Assembly: GCA_037446115.1 (NCBI GenBank)
Contig: JBBIJF010000007.1
Location: 1 to 64,000, forward strand
Length of the DNA stretch: 64,000 nt
Direction of reading: 5' to 3'
Origin: JANWXD01 sp037446115
GTDB taxonomy: Bacteria > Acidobacteriota > Terriglobia > Bryobacterales > Bryobacteraceae
The position numbers and the translations under genes are program-made. Below the pieces are notes generated by a model, which worked only from the letters and a program-made list of their open reading frames with translations, had not been told where the DNA came from and searched no databases. This document shows, one piece after another, positions 19,202 to 27,487 of this stretch (positions are counted from its first letter, which is position 1; each line of letters opens with the position of its first letter).

Positions 19202-20544
19202 TCGTCCTGACACCGGTTGCGGGCGATGCGGTTGTTCTCCCGCGCAATGCCCGGGGCCATACCAATGCACCGCGTGCTCATTTTCCAGCCGGAGATGACA
19301 TTGTCCGAGATCACATTCTCGCGCGCCGGATCGGGCCGTTCGGCGCGGCGGCCGAGATAGATACCGGACTCCATCAGGTCCGGTTCGTCCGGCCAGTGGG
19401 AGCAAACAAAGCGGGCGGCATTTTCGTTGCAGCGGGCGAGGTTGAGCCGGCGCAGCTGATTGCGCACGATGCGGTGGCCCGAGCCGATGAGGAAGATCCC
19501 GCCGAATTTGGCGCCTTCGATGATGTTGCCCGCGACGACGATATTGCGCGAGGCCATCTCGGGATTGGCGTTGTTGAAGACGATGCCGAAGTGACCGTGG
19601 GGATAGCCGTCGGCCGCGCCGCGGTTGATGCAGACGTTGTCGCGGACTTCGCCGTCGTGGAAGCCGTCGAGGTCGATGCACTTGCCGTTGATCTCCTCGA
19701 AGCGGTTGCGGCGGTAAGCAGTGCCGTCCACATTGCCGGCGGTGTCGAGCGCCACCGGGATCGCGCCGCCTTCCACATCCACGGCCTCCGGCGGATAACC
19801 GATGTGCGAACCGCGGTTGTCCTCCACGCGGACCCGGGTCGCATGCCCCACCTGAATCGCGTCGCGGCCGATGTTGCGGAACCGGTTGCCGGCGATGAGA
19901 CCGGGGCCGTTGCGGGGCGAGCGGGCGCGAGAATGGGTCCACACCCCGTTGCCGAGAACGTTATAGAAAACCGAGTCGCGAACTGTGAAGTCCGTGACGC
20001 CCTCCTCCAGGAGGATGCCGCCCGTGGTGTTGTTGCGCCCGTTCGCATTGCGGGAACCGCTGTCGGTGATGCGGACGGCGGAAATCTCGACACCGCTCGA
20101 GCGGGAGATCAGGATGGCGAAGCCCGCGATATGGCGAAACCGCAGCCGCCGCATCTCGAGCGAACGGACGTTGTCGGCCAGCACGCCGTTGCGGCCGTAG
20201 AACTGCGCAAAAGGCGTCTCGGAGGGCGGGAGGCCGGCGGGCGTTTCGAGCCTGCGGCGGTTGCCGTCGAAGGTGAGGTCCGCGATCCGGATGCGCGCGC
20301 CGCCGGGGATGACCAGCAGGGCGCGGCCCTCAAAAGCAGAGGAGGCGCGGATGACGGTTCCCGCGGCGGCGCCCCGAATTTCGAGATCCCGGGCGCCGGC
20401 GGGCAGGCGCAGTTCCGAAGAGATCTCGAAGGTACCGGCGGGGAGTTCCACCGTGCCCGTGGTCCGGTCGAGGAGCCGGTCGAGGGTGCGGTGGCGGGTG
20501 CAGCCGAAAGCGAGCAGCAGGGCGCAGGCCACGAGGAGGCGCAC
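19198..20544 (-). CDS. parallel beta-helix lipoprotein
   Basis: This 448-residue protein has a short signal peptide ending in a lipobox-like LLAFGC (Cys 15). It then carries many short repeats of the right-handed parallel beta-helix type (for example NRFRNIGRDAIQVGHAT, DNVCINRGAADGY, NVISDNVISGW). The fold is shared by pectate-lyase-like and NosD/CASH carbohydrate-binding or sugar-hydrolysing proteins. No catalytic triad can be assigned by eye. It is coupled by ATGA to the downstream methyltransferase, suggesting a shared role in modifying or recognising a surface glycan. Confidence 0.75.
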   Translation of the reverse strand: MRLLVACALLLAFGCTRHRTLDRLLDRTTGTVELPAGTFEISSELRLPAGARDLEIRGAAAGTVIRASSAFEGRALLVIPGGARIRIADLTFDGNRRRLETPAGLPPSETPFAQFYGRNGVLADNVRSLEMRRLRFRHIAGFAILISRSSGVEISAVRITDSGSRNANGRNNTTGGILLEEGVTDFTVRDSVFYNVLGNGVWTHSRARSPRNGPGLIAGNRFRNIGRDAIQVGHATRVRVEDNRGSHIGYPPEAVDVEGGAIPVALDTAGNVDGTAYRRNRFEEINGKCIDLDGFHDGEVRDNVCINRGAADGYPHGHFGIVFNNANPEMASRNIVVAGNIIEGAKFGGIFLIGSGHRIVRNQLRRLNLARCNENAARFVCSHWPDEPDLMESGIYLGRRAERPDPARENVISDNVISGWKMSTRCIGMAPGIARENNRIARNRCQDE

Positions 20545-20653
20545 GTCGAGCTTATTCTAGCCTGCCGGGACGGCGCACAAACCCCCTTTGCTTTTTCCGC
20601 GGATTTTGATATCGTCTTTAACCGCTGGCAGATTTGAATCGGGGAGCAGAGTC

Positions 20654-21124
20654 ATGACGCGCACGATCAGCCTGACGATCAACGGCAAGCCGTACTCGCA
20701 TCAGGTCGAACCCCGGCTGCTGCTCATTCATTACCTGCGGGACGTGGTGGGGCTCACGGGGCCGCACATCGGCTGCGAAACCTCCATCTGCGGCGCCTGT
20801 ACGGTGATGGTGGACGGCAAGGCGGTGAAGGCCTGTACCATGTTCGCCGTGCAGGCGGACGGCCGCGAGATTCTCACCATCGAGGGACTGGCGACGGACG
20901 GGCGCTATGACCCCGTGCAGGAGGCCTTCTGGAACGAGCACGCGCTCCAGTGCGGCTTCTGTACTCCGGGCATGATTCTGGCGGTTAAGCAACTGCTGGA
21001 GCGCAACCCCCGTCCGACCGAGGAAGAGATCCGGCACGGACTGGAGGGGAACCTGTGCCGCTGTACGGGCTACCAGCACATCGTCAACGCCGTGAAGGCT
21101 GCGGCGGCCAGGATGGGAGGGTGA
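20654..21124 (+). CDS. coxS: molybdenum hydroxylase, [2Fe-2S] subunit (CoxS-like)
   Basis: The small subunit (156 residues) of a xanthine-oxidase-family enzyme binds two [2Fe-2S] clusters. The N-terminal plant-type cluster uses the cysteines of GCETSICGACTV and C74-type KACTM; the C-terminal one uses CGFCTPGM and CRCTGY. It passes electrons from the molybdenum site to the FAD subunit. It is first in an S-L-M-G operon; the ATG at 20654 follows a GGGGAG ribosome-binding site. Confidence 0.9.
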   Translation: MTRTISLTINGKPYSHQVEPRLLLIHYLRDVVGLTGPHIGCETSICGACTVMVDGKAVKACTMFAVQADGREILTIEGLATDGRYDPVQEAFWNEHALQCGFCTPGMILAVKQLLERNPRPTEEEIRHGLEGNLCRCTGYQHIVNAVKAAAARMGG

Positions 21125-21127
21125 GCC

Positions 21128-23461
21128 ATGGCGACGACGATTACCAAGACCGAAACACTGGTGGGCAAGCGCATCCGGCGCAAGGAAGACCCGCGGCTGA
21201 TCACCGGCACGGCGACCTACGTGGACGACATCCAGATGCCGGGCATGCACTACGCGGCCATTTTGCGCAGCCCTCACGCGGCGGCGCGGATCCGGTCCAT
21301 CCGTGTGGGGCCCGCCCTCGAGCATCCCGGCGTCGTAGCGGTGTTTACGGGCAAGGACGTGGAAGGAATCGGTCCGGTACCGTGCGGCGCTTCTCTGCCG
21401 GGCCTGCGCGTTCCCTACCACAGCGTGCTGGCGCGCGACCGGGTGTATTTCGTGGGCCATCCGGTAGCCGTGGTGGTGGCCCGCGACCGGTACATTGCGC
21501 GGGACGCGGTGGACCGGATCGAAGTGGACTATGAGCCGCTGCCCGCGGTGTCCGACCCGGAGAAGGCCCTGGAGCCGGGAGCGCCGGCCGTGCATCCGGA
21601 ATGGCCGGACAACATCGCCTTCACGTACCACCAGGAGGCGGGCGACGTGGACAAGGCGTTCGCCGAGGCGGAGGTGGTGGTCAAGCAGCGAATCGTCAGC
21701 CAGCGGCTGATCCCGACGGCGCTCGAGACCCGCGGGGTCGTGGCGGACTGGCGCAGCGGCGAAAGGTCGCTGACCATTTACTCCTCCACGCAGATCCCTC
21801 ACCTGATGCGGACGCTCGTTGCGCAAGCTCTGGGGCTGCCGGAGAACCGGCTGCGGGTGGTGGCGCCGGAGGTCGGCGGCGGCTTTGGCAGCAAGCTGAA
21901 CGTGTACGCCGAGGAGATCCTGATGGGATTCGTGGCGATGAAGATCGGCAAACCCATCAAGTGGATCGAGTCACGGCGTGAGAATTTTTTGTGCACGATC
22001 CACGGGCGGGGGCACGTGGATTATTTCGAGATCGCCGGCAAGCGGGACGGCACCATTCTGGGTCTGAAGCTGAAACTGATTCAGGACCTGGGGGCCTATC
22101 ACCAGTTGCTGACGCCGGCCATTCCGACGCTGTCGGTGCTGATGATGCCCGGGATTTACCGGTTCCGGAATATCCGGGCGGACATCATCGGCGTGTTCAC
22201 CAACTGCGTGCCCACGGACGCCTATCGGGGAGCGGGCCGGCCGGAGGCTACGCACGGCATCGAGCGCATGGTGGACATGCTGGCGGCGGAAATCGGCATG
22301 GATCCGGCGGAGATCCGGTTCAAGAACTTCGTGCGGCCGGAGGAATTTCCGTACGAGACGCCCACGGGGTTGAGCTACGACACCGGCAACTACGCCGGGG
22401 CGCTCGAAAAGGCGTTGGAGGTGGCAGGCTACCGCCAACTGCGGGAGGAGCAGAAGAAGGCCCGCCAGGAGGGGCGCCTGATGGGGATCGGTATTTCGAC
22501 CTACGGAGAGATCTGCGCCTTCGGGCCTTCGCCGGCCACGCCGGCCGGTGGATGGGAGAGCGCCACGGTCCGCGTGGAGCCGACGGGCAAGGTCACGGTT
22601 CTGACGGGCGCATCGCCGCACGGGCAGGGCGAGGAGACCACGTTTGCCCAAATCGTGTGCGACGAACTGGGCGTGGACATGGACGACGTGGTCGTGCAAC
22701 ACGGCGACACGGCTGTCGTCCCTTACGGCATCGGGACCTTCGGGAGCCGGGCGACGGCCGTCGGCGGGACGGCGGTGTACTACGCCCTTCAGGCGCTCAA
22801 GGAGAAGATCAAAAAATTCGGCGCCACGCTGCTGGAGTCCGATGATGTGAGCTTTTCCGGCGGCGTGTGCGTTTGCAACCAGACAGGGCGGAGCGTGAGT
22901 CTGGCCGAGATTGCGGCCGCCTCTTATCGGGCGGCGAAGCTGCCCCCGGGGACGGAACCCGGGCTTGTGTCCACCTATTTCTGGGAGCCGCCCAACTTCA
23001 CCTTCCCCTTCGGGGCGCACATCGTGGTCACCGAAGTAGACCGGGAAACCGGGGCGGTCGAGATCAAACGTTACGTGGCGGTGGATGATTGCGGCAAAGT
23101 GATCAACCCGATGCTGGTGGACGGGCAGGTGCACGGCGGCGTGGCGCAGGGGCTGGGACAGGCGCTGTACGAGCAGGCGGTGTATGACGAAAACGGCCAG
23201 CTGGTGACCGGGGAGCTCACGGACTACGCCATTCCCAAGGCGACCATGGTTCCGCGGATCGAGACGGCGCACACCGAGACGCCGACCCCGGTCAATCCAC
23301 TGGGCATCAAGGGGGTCGGTGAGGCGGGTACAATCGCCTGCTCGCCGGCGGTGGTCAACTCGGTGGTGGATGCGCTGAGCCCGCTCGGGGTGCGGCACAT
23401 TGACATGCCGCTGACTCCGGAGAAGCTGTGGCGGCTCATCCACAAGGGAGGGCAAGCATGA
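21128..23461 (+). CDS. coxL: molybdopterin catalytic subunit, form II CODH-like (CoxL family)
   Basis: This is the 777-residue Mo-MCD binding subunit. The active-site loop is A365-Y366-R367-G368-A369-G370-R371 (AYRGAGR). That is the form II signature; genuine aerobic CO dehydrogenase (form I) has AYRCSFR, whose cysteine binds copper. The catalytic glutamate is E732 in GVGEAGT. VGGGFGSKL is the usual Mo-cofactor loop. Form II enzymes include uncharacterised aldehyde, purine or nicotinate-type oxidases, so CO oxidation should not be assumed. It overlaps the next gene by ATGA. Confidence 0.88.
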   Translation: MATTITKTETLVGKRIRRKEDPRLITGTATYVDDIQMPGMHYAAILRSPHAAARIRSIRVGPALEHPGVVAVFTGKDVEGIGPVPCGASLPGLRVPYHSVLARDRVYFVGHPVAVVVARDRYIARDAVDRIEVDYEPLPAVSDPEKALEPGAPAVHPEWPDNIAFTYHQEAGDVDKAFAEAEVVVKQRIVSQRLIPTALETRGVVADWRSGERSLTIYSSTQIPHLMRTLVAQALGLPENRLRVVAPEVGGGFGSKLNVYAEEILMGFVAMKIGKPIKWIESRRENFLCTIHGRGHVDYFEIAGKRDGTILGLKLKLIQDLGAYHQLLTPAIPTLSVLMMPGIYRFRNIRADIIGVFTNCVPTDAYRGAGRPEATHGIERMVDMLAAEIGMDPAEIRFKNFVRPEEFPYETPTGLSYDTGNYAGALEKALEVAGYRQLREEQKKARQEGRLMGIGISTYGEICAFGPSPATPAGGWESATVRVEPTGKVTVLTGASPHGQGEETTFAQIVCDELGVDMDDVVVQHGDTAVVPYGIGTFGSRATAVGGTAVYYALQALKEKIKKFGATLLESDDVSFSGGVCVCNQTGRSVSLAEIAAASYRAAKLPPGTEPGLVSTYFWEPPNFTFPFGAHIVVTEVDRETGAVEIKRYVAVDDCGKVINPMLVDGQVHGGVAQGLGQALYEQAVYDENGQLVTGELTDYAIPKATMVPRIETAHTETPTPVNPLGIKGVGEAGTIACSPAVVNSVVDALSPLGVRHIDMPLTPEKLWRLIHKGGQA

Positions 23462-24312
23462 TTCCGCAGAACTTCGAGTACGAGGCGCCCAGGACGCTGG
23501 AAGAAGCGCTCCAGCTGCTGGCGGACGGATCGGCCAAGCCGCTGGCGGGCGGCATGAGCCTGATTCCGCTGATGAAACTGCGCCTGGCCGCGCCGGAGCG
23601 CGTCGTGGATCTGGGCCGGATCCCGGGACTGAGCTACGTCCGGGAAGAAGACGGGGTGATCCGCATCGGGGCTATGACGACGCACTACGAGATCGAGTCT
23701 TCACCGGTGCTCAAGGCGCGCTGTCCGCTTCTTGCGGCGACGGCGGCGCAGATCGGGGACATGCAGGTGCGCAACGTGGGAACGATCGGAGGCAGTCTGG
23801 CCCACGCGGATCCGGCCGCGGACTACCCTGCGGCCCTGCTGGCACTGGAGGCTCAGGTGCGCCTGGCACGGGCGGGGGGAGAGCGCACTGTAGCCATCGC
23901 CGATTTCTTTACGGATGTCTTTACCACCGCGCTCGAACCCGGAGAGATCCTGCGTGAGGTGATTGTACCGGCGGAAGCGCCCGGAACCGGCGTCTCCTAC
24001 CAGAAAGTGGCACATCCGGCTTCCGGCTTCGCTGTGGTGGGGATCGCCGTCCGGCTCAGACGATCGCAGGGCAAGATCACCTTGGCGCGGCTCGGCGTCA
24101 CCGGCCTCGCCGCCAAGCCGTTCCGGGCGCTCGCGGCGGAGAGGCTGCTCGAAGGCAGCAGCGCGACGGAGGCTGACGTACGCGCCGCAGCCGGGGCGGT
24201 TGCCGACGGCGTCGAGGCCAACTCGGACCTGTACGCCTCGGCCGAATACCGCACGCATCTGGCGCGCGTCTATGCCGCCCGCGCCCTGCGGGCCGCCCTT
24301 CAGGCCGCATGA
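23458..24312 (+). CDS. coxM: molybdenum hydroxylase FAD-binding subunit (CoxM-like)
   Basis: The 284-residue medium subunit has the FAD-binding motifs AGGMSLIPLMKLR and NVGTIGGSLAHADPAADYPAA (TIGGxxxxxDPxxD type). It transfers electrons from the iron-sulfur subunit to the acceptor. The ATG at 23458 overlaps the catalytic-subunit stop, and its own stop overlaps the next ATG, so all four cox-like genes are translationally coupled. Confidence 0.92.
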   Translation: MIPQNFEYEAPRTLEEALQLLADGSAKPLAGGMSLIPLMKLRLAAPERVVDLGRIPGLSYVREEDGVIRIGAMTTHYEIESSPVLKARCPLLAATAAQIGDMQVRNVGTIGGSLAHADPAADYPAALLALEAQVRLARAGGERTVAIADFFTDVFTTALEPGEILREVIVPAEAPGTGVSYQKVAHPASGFAVVGIAVRLRRSQGKITLARLGVTGLAAKPFRALAAERLLEGSSATEADVRAAAGAVADGVEANSDLYASAEYRTHLARVYAARALRAALQAA

Positions 24313-24749
24313 GGATCAGCGGCGCCTACACGCTGCCGGCCGATCCAGAGCGGGCTTATACGCTGCTACAGGATCCGGAAGCGCTGGCGGCCTCCATGCC
24401 GGGATGCCGGGAACTGGTGCGCACGGCCGAAGACGAGTACGAGATGAAGATGAACCTCGTCATCTCGAGCATCCAGGGATTGTTCGCCGGCAAGATCCGC
24501 GTGGCAGATAAGGAATTCCCCGCCCGATTCCGGCTCATTGTGGAAGGCGACGGCAAGATCGGCTTCATGAAAGGCGAGGGCGTGCTGACGCTCTCGCCTG
24601 TGGACGGGGCAACGGAAGTCCGCTACGATGGCGAGGTTCAGGTGGGGGGCATGATTGCAGGGGTCGGCCAGCGGCTGTTGGACGCCACGGCGAAGTATCT
24701 CATCAAGCGATTTTTCGAGAAGATGAGAGAGTGGGCCTGCCACGAGTGA
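24309..24749 (+). CDS. coxG: CoxG-like SRPBCC protein
   Basis: The 146-residue protein belongs to the CoxG/SRPBCC family (start SGAYTLPADPERAY, then LQDPEALAASMPGC, and MIAGVGQRLLDATAKYL). CoxG helps recruit CO dehydrogenase to the membrane in carboxydotrophs. Here it is the last gene of the form II operon, coupled by ATGA. No CoxD or other maturation gene follows. Confidence 0.88.
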   Translation: MRISGAYTLPADPERAYTLLQDPEALAASMPGCRELVRTAEDEYEMKMNLVISSIQGLFAGKIRVADKEFPARFRLIVEGDGKIGFMKGEGVLTLSPVDGATEVRYDGEVQVGGMIAGVGQRLLDATAKYLIKRFFEKMREWACHE

Positions 24750-24814
24750 TCGGCGTACGCTAACCAAATCTCCTTCTGAGCGGAACTGCTAGTACCGGTT
24801 CTGTATCGTCCTCC

Positions 24815-24843
24815 TTGTACCTGAGGGGTATTCGGTGTACAGT
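24815..24843 (+). promoter_or_regulatory. possible promoter of the metallopeptidase cluster
   Basis: TTGTAC (24815-24820) and TACAGT (24838-24843) are 17 bp apart in the 175-bp gap between coxG and the matrixin-like gene. Both are partial matches to the sigma-70 consensus. The predicted leader would be about 75 nt. Weak candidate. Confidence 0.3.
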
Positions 24844-24924
24844 TGGGGAAGCCGGATTTCGGAGGCAGATTACGAAAGTCCGCGCTACTCAAGAACAACG
24901 AAGAGAGAAGAGAGGAGATAACTC

Positions 24925-27066
24925 ATGCCAAGCAAACGTAATCCCCAGGAAGCCGGCGTGTCTTTGCCGCCGCTTCCTGAAGCATTACCGGCGGCCCCGG
25001 AGGAAGGAGGCGTAGAGGCCGCAGCAAGCTCCGATGACCCCACTACGAGCGCAATAACGAGGGCGCTGGCGCTCCAGCCCGTGCCCGCAGGGCTCCGCTT
25101 TCCGCCATTTCACATCCGAAGCCTGCGGTGCGGCTGCTATCTGGTGAACTACAAGCCCAAGGCCGGGTTCTTGCTCACCTATGACGGCACGATTCGCGTG
25201 GAATGTCACAGTGCGGGGCGCACGGCGAGCGGGGACTTGTACCAGCGGCCGTTGTTCTTCAACCTTTCGGTCCTTCCGGAGGCGGTGGTGCAGCCCCTTC
25301 AGCCGCAACCTCTTCAACCTCAGCCCAGCCCTCAGCCACAACCTGCCGCGGTGCAACCCCATCCCGCCCTCCAACCCTTTGTGCTTCTGGGGTCGCCGCC
25401 GAACCCAGCCGCGGGCATTCCCGTTTTCGCCCGCAACCGATATCGTTACTATCTGCGAATCACGCAACTGCTGGAGTTCTTCACTTTGGGCAACGGATTC
25501 ACGCTCGGGTTCGAGATGTGGCGATTCACAGCCCCGAACACGTGGACCAACGAGGGGTCCTTCACGGCGCTGATGACGTGGAAGACGGCTCCGGCCGGGT
25601 ATCCGTCCCCCGGCGATTACCTGGAAGGGGACGTCAAGAACAGCTCGGGCACGGTGGTGGGCCGTCTCACCATGGGCTGGGTTTCGCAGTACTTCCGCAA
25701 AGCCACGATCGAGATTGACACGGTGGCCGGTTCGGAGGTGCCGCTGAACAACGGCGCCGGAGTGACCTGGAACAGCATTTTTGACCAGGTCGGCTGGGAC
25801 ATCAACGTTCAGGTAAGCGAGCTCAACGTCGCGCCGCCGAGCGGGGACTCCTGGTCGGATGCGGAGCTGCACGCCGCCATGCTGGCTCACCGGGCGGCGA
25901 CGAATCTGGACAAGGAATGGCGGTACCACCTTCTGGCCGTGCGGCTGCTGGACTCCACGCCGCGCGGCATCATGTATGACGCTTTCGGGACGGACTCCAA
26001 CAACGTACCGCGAGAAGGCCTGGGGATCAGCTCGCACTGGGTGATCCCGAACTCCAGTCCGTGGGGCACGGTGAAGGGCATGCGTTTCGGCGCGGCGGCG
26101 GCTCCTTACTTCCGCACGGCGGTGCATGAGCTGGGCCACGCCATGGGGCTGTATCACAACACGGTGGACAACGGGTTCATGAACACGACGGACGTGATCG
26201 CCAGTTCGTGTCCGGCCACTTTTCCGGCCTGCATCAAGTGGGCCTTCGCGGATGACGACCTCAAGCGGCTGCGCCATTACCCCGACGTGTATGTGCGTCC
26301 GGGCGGGACGGCGTTCGGCACGGCCTCGACGACGACGCCGGCGATCAGCCCAACCGACCTGACGGAGACCGCCGAAGGGCTGGAACTGCGGGTATCGCCC
26401 GTGATGGCGGCCTTACCGCTGGGAGCGCCCGTACGGGTTGACCTGGAGTTGAGGAACGCGGGCAACCAGCCCGCCGTAGTGCCGGAGCGGCTCAGCCTCA
26501 AAGGCGGCTTCGTTCGCGGAACGGTGACTGACCCCTCGGGTAACAGCCGAATCTTTTCTTCGATCATCGGCTGTCTGGACGAGCAGCCCATGCGGACGCT
26601 GGCGCCGGGCGAGAGCATCGGCGACTCGCTGACCCTGCTGCGCGGTCCCGACGGGGCGCTGTTCCCGGCCCCGGGGCCTCACCGTGTCACAGTGGAAGTG
26701 CGGTGGAACGTACAGGGGATTGACCGCGTCGTGGAGGGTTCGGCGGATGTCATCGTGACGGCGGCGGCGGATCGGGCTCACGCCGAGGCGGCCCTCAAGG
26801 TGCTGTCATCGCCCGATGCGCTGCTCACACTGGCTCTGGGCGGCGATCATCTCACGGACGGGGTCGAAGCCATCGGCGCGGCGCTGGCCAACCCGGTGCT
26901 CCGGCCGCACTACGCCTACATCGAAGCGAAGCGACGCGCCGAGCGTTTCGGCCAGCGCGGACCGGACCCTGGGGCGGGCAAGCTGCTCGAGGGCTGCGTC
27001 ATGAGCGACGCCGAAAAGCGCAAGGCTGCCAGACTGTTCAAAGCCGCTGCCGCCAAGATGGGATAG
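24925..27066 (+). CDS. matrixin-like zinc metallopeptidase without signal peptide
   Basis: This 713-residue protein contains HELGHAMGLYH at residues 401-411, the metzincin HExxHxxGxxH zinc site. M419 lies eight residues after the last histidine, as in the matrixin Met-turn. A proline/glutamine-rich linker (about 122-152) separates an N-terminal domain with CGCY from the middle region. After the protease, about 440-610 resembles a beta-sandwich (VRVDLELRNAGNQPAVVPE) and a helical C-terminus follows. No signal peptide or TM helix is visible, which is odd for this family. A strong AGGAG ribosome-binding site at 24913-24917 fixes the start. It is first of a three-gene cluster. Confidence 0.78.
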   Translation: MPSKRNPQEAGVSLPPLPEALPAAPEEGGVEAAASSDDPTTSAITRALALQPVPAGLRFPPFHIRSLRCGCYLVNYKPKAGFLLTYDGTIRVECHSAGRTASGDLYQRPLFFNLSVLPEAVVQPLQPQPLQPQPSPQPQPAAVQPHPALQPFVLLGSPPNPAAGIPVFARNRYRYYLRITQLLEFFTLGNGFTLGFEMWRFTAPNTWTNEGSFTALMTWKTAPAGYPSPGDYLEGDVKNSSGTVVGRLTMGWVSQYFRKATIEIDTVAGSEVPLNNGAGVTWNSIFDQVGWDINVQVSELNVAPPSGDSWSDAELHAAMLAHRAATNLDKEWRYHLLAVRLLDSTPRGIMYDAFGTDSNNVPREGLGISSHWVIPNSSPWGTVKGMRFGAAAAPYFRTAVHELGHAMGLYHNTVDNGFMNTTDVIASSCPATFPACIKWAFADDDLKRLRHYPDVYVRPGGTAFGTASTTTPAISPTDLTETAEGLELRVSPVMAALPLGAPVRVDLELRNAGNQPAVVPERLSLKGGFVRGTVTDPSGNSRIFSSIIGCLDEQPMRTLAPGESIGDSLTLLRGPDGALFPAPGPHRVTVEVRWNVQGIDRVVEGSADVIVTAAADRAHAEAALKVLSSPDALLTLALGGDHLTDGVEAIGAALANPVLRPHYAYIEAKRRAERFGQRGPDPGAGKLLEGCVMSDAEKRKAARLFKAAAAKMG

Positions 27067-27120
27067 TGCAGTGCCGCGGCTACTGGGCAAGGTGACATTG
27101 CCCGTGGCTGTAATGTTGCT

Positions 27121-27145
27121 GGGCGCGGGCTGCGAACCCGCGCCC
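27121..27145 (+). repeat. perfect 9-bp inverted repeat (hairpin)
   Basis: Bases 27121-27129 and 27137-27145 are perfect inverted copies (GGGCGCGGG / CCCGCGCCC) around a 7-base loop. The stem is entirely G-C and is not followed by a T run. It could attenuate transcription, protect the upstream mRNA end, or form a leader structure for the gene starting at 27170. Confidence 0.6.
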
Positions 27146-27155
27146 AGACCTTCTG

Positions 27156-27164
27156 AGAGGAGAG
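27156..27164 (+). promoter_or_regulatory. strong ribosome-binding site deciding the 27170 start
   Basis: AGAGGAGAG sits with its AGGAG core (27158-27162) seven bases before ATG 27170, the same core and spacing as for the upstream gene at 24925. It favours 27170 over the upstream GTG at 27071. Confidence 0.6.
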
Positions 27165-27169
27165 CAACG

Positions 27170-27469
27170 ATGCCTCAAGCAGCGGCGGTGTTGGCGGGGA
27201 ACTGGACAAAGATTACGCGCTCGGAGTGCAGCGCGGTTTATCCGGACCGCTTGCAATTTGCCGACAACGGCCTGTATGTCGGCGAGAAGGATCCGCCGGG
27301 AAGCTTCACCCTGTGGGATTCCGGCAGCTGGGAGGTCTCCGGCCCGGAGCAGATCCGCATTTCGACGGCGAACGACGCGGTCATTGCCTACCGGTTCACG
27401 CAAAGCGGCGACATTCTGCGCTTCAGGGACCCGGACGGCTGCGAATTCGAATACCGCCGCGAGCGGTAG
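27170..27469 (+). CDS. small protein of unknown function, lipocalin-like beta pattern
   Basis: From ATG 27170 this is a 99-residue protein with alternating beta-type segments (LAGNWTKITRSECSAVYPD, RLQFADNGLYVGE, DSGSWEVSGPEQIRI, DILRFRDPDGCEFEYRR), as in small lipocalin-like domains. The frame extends up to GTG 27071, which would add a lipoprotein-like leader (hydrophobic stretch then LLGAGC) for 132 residues. The two readings imply different cell locations. I prefer 27170 because of the ribosome-binding site and the intervening hairpin, but cannot exclude the longer form. It lies between two metallopeptidase-like genes and could be an inhibitor or partner; that is speculation. Confidence 0.6.
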   Translation: MPQAAAVLAGNWTKITRSECSAVYPDRLQFADNGLYVGEKDPPGSFTLWDSGSWEVSGPEQIRISTANDAVIAYRFTQSGDILRFRDPDGCEFEYRRER

Positions 27470-27487
27470 TCGTCACGGGAGCACAGC

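Noticed and set aside
19202..19942. N-terminal extension of the methyltransferase frame up to 19942
   Set aside because: The extension overlaps the beta-helix gene out of frame, has shadow-type composition, and the ATG at 19201 overlaps that gene's stop.
20588..20616. Promoter for the cox-like operon in the 20545-20653 gap
   Set aside because: TTGCTT is present at 20588-20593, but no -10 box at the right distance is convincing.
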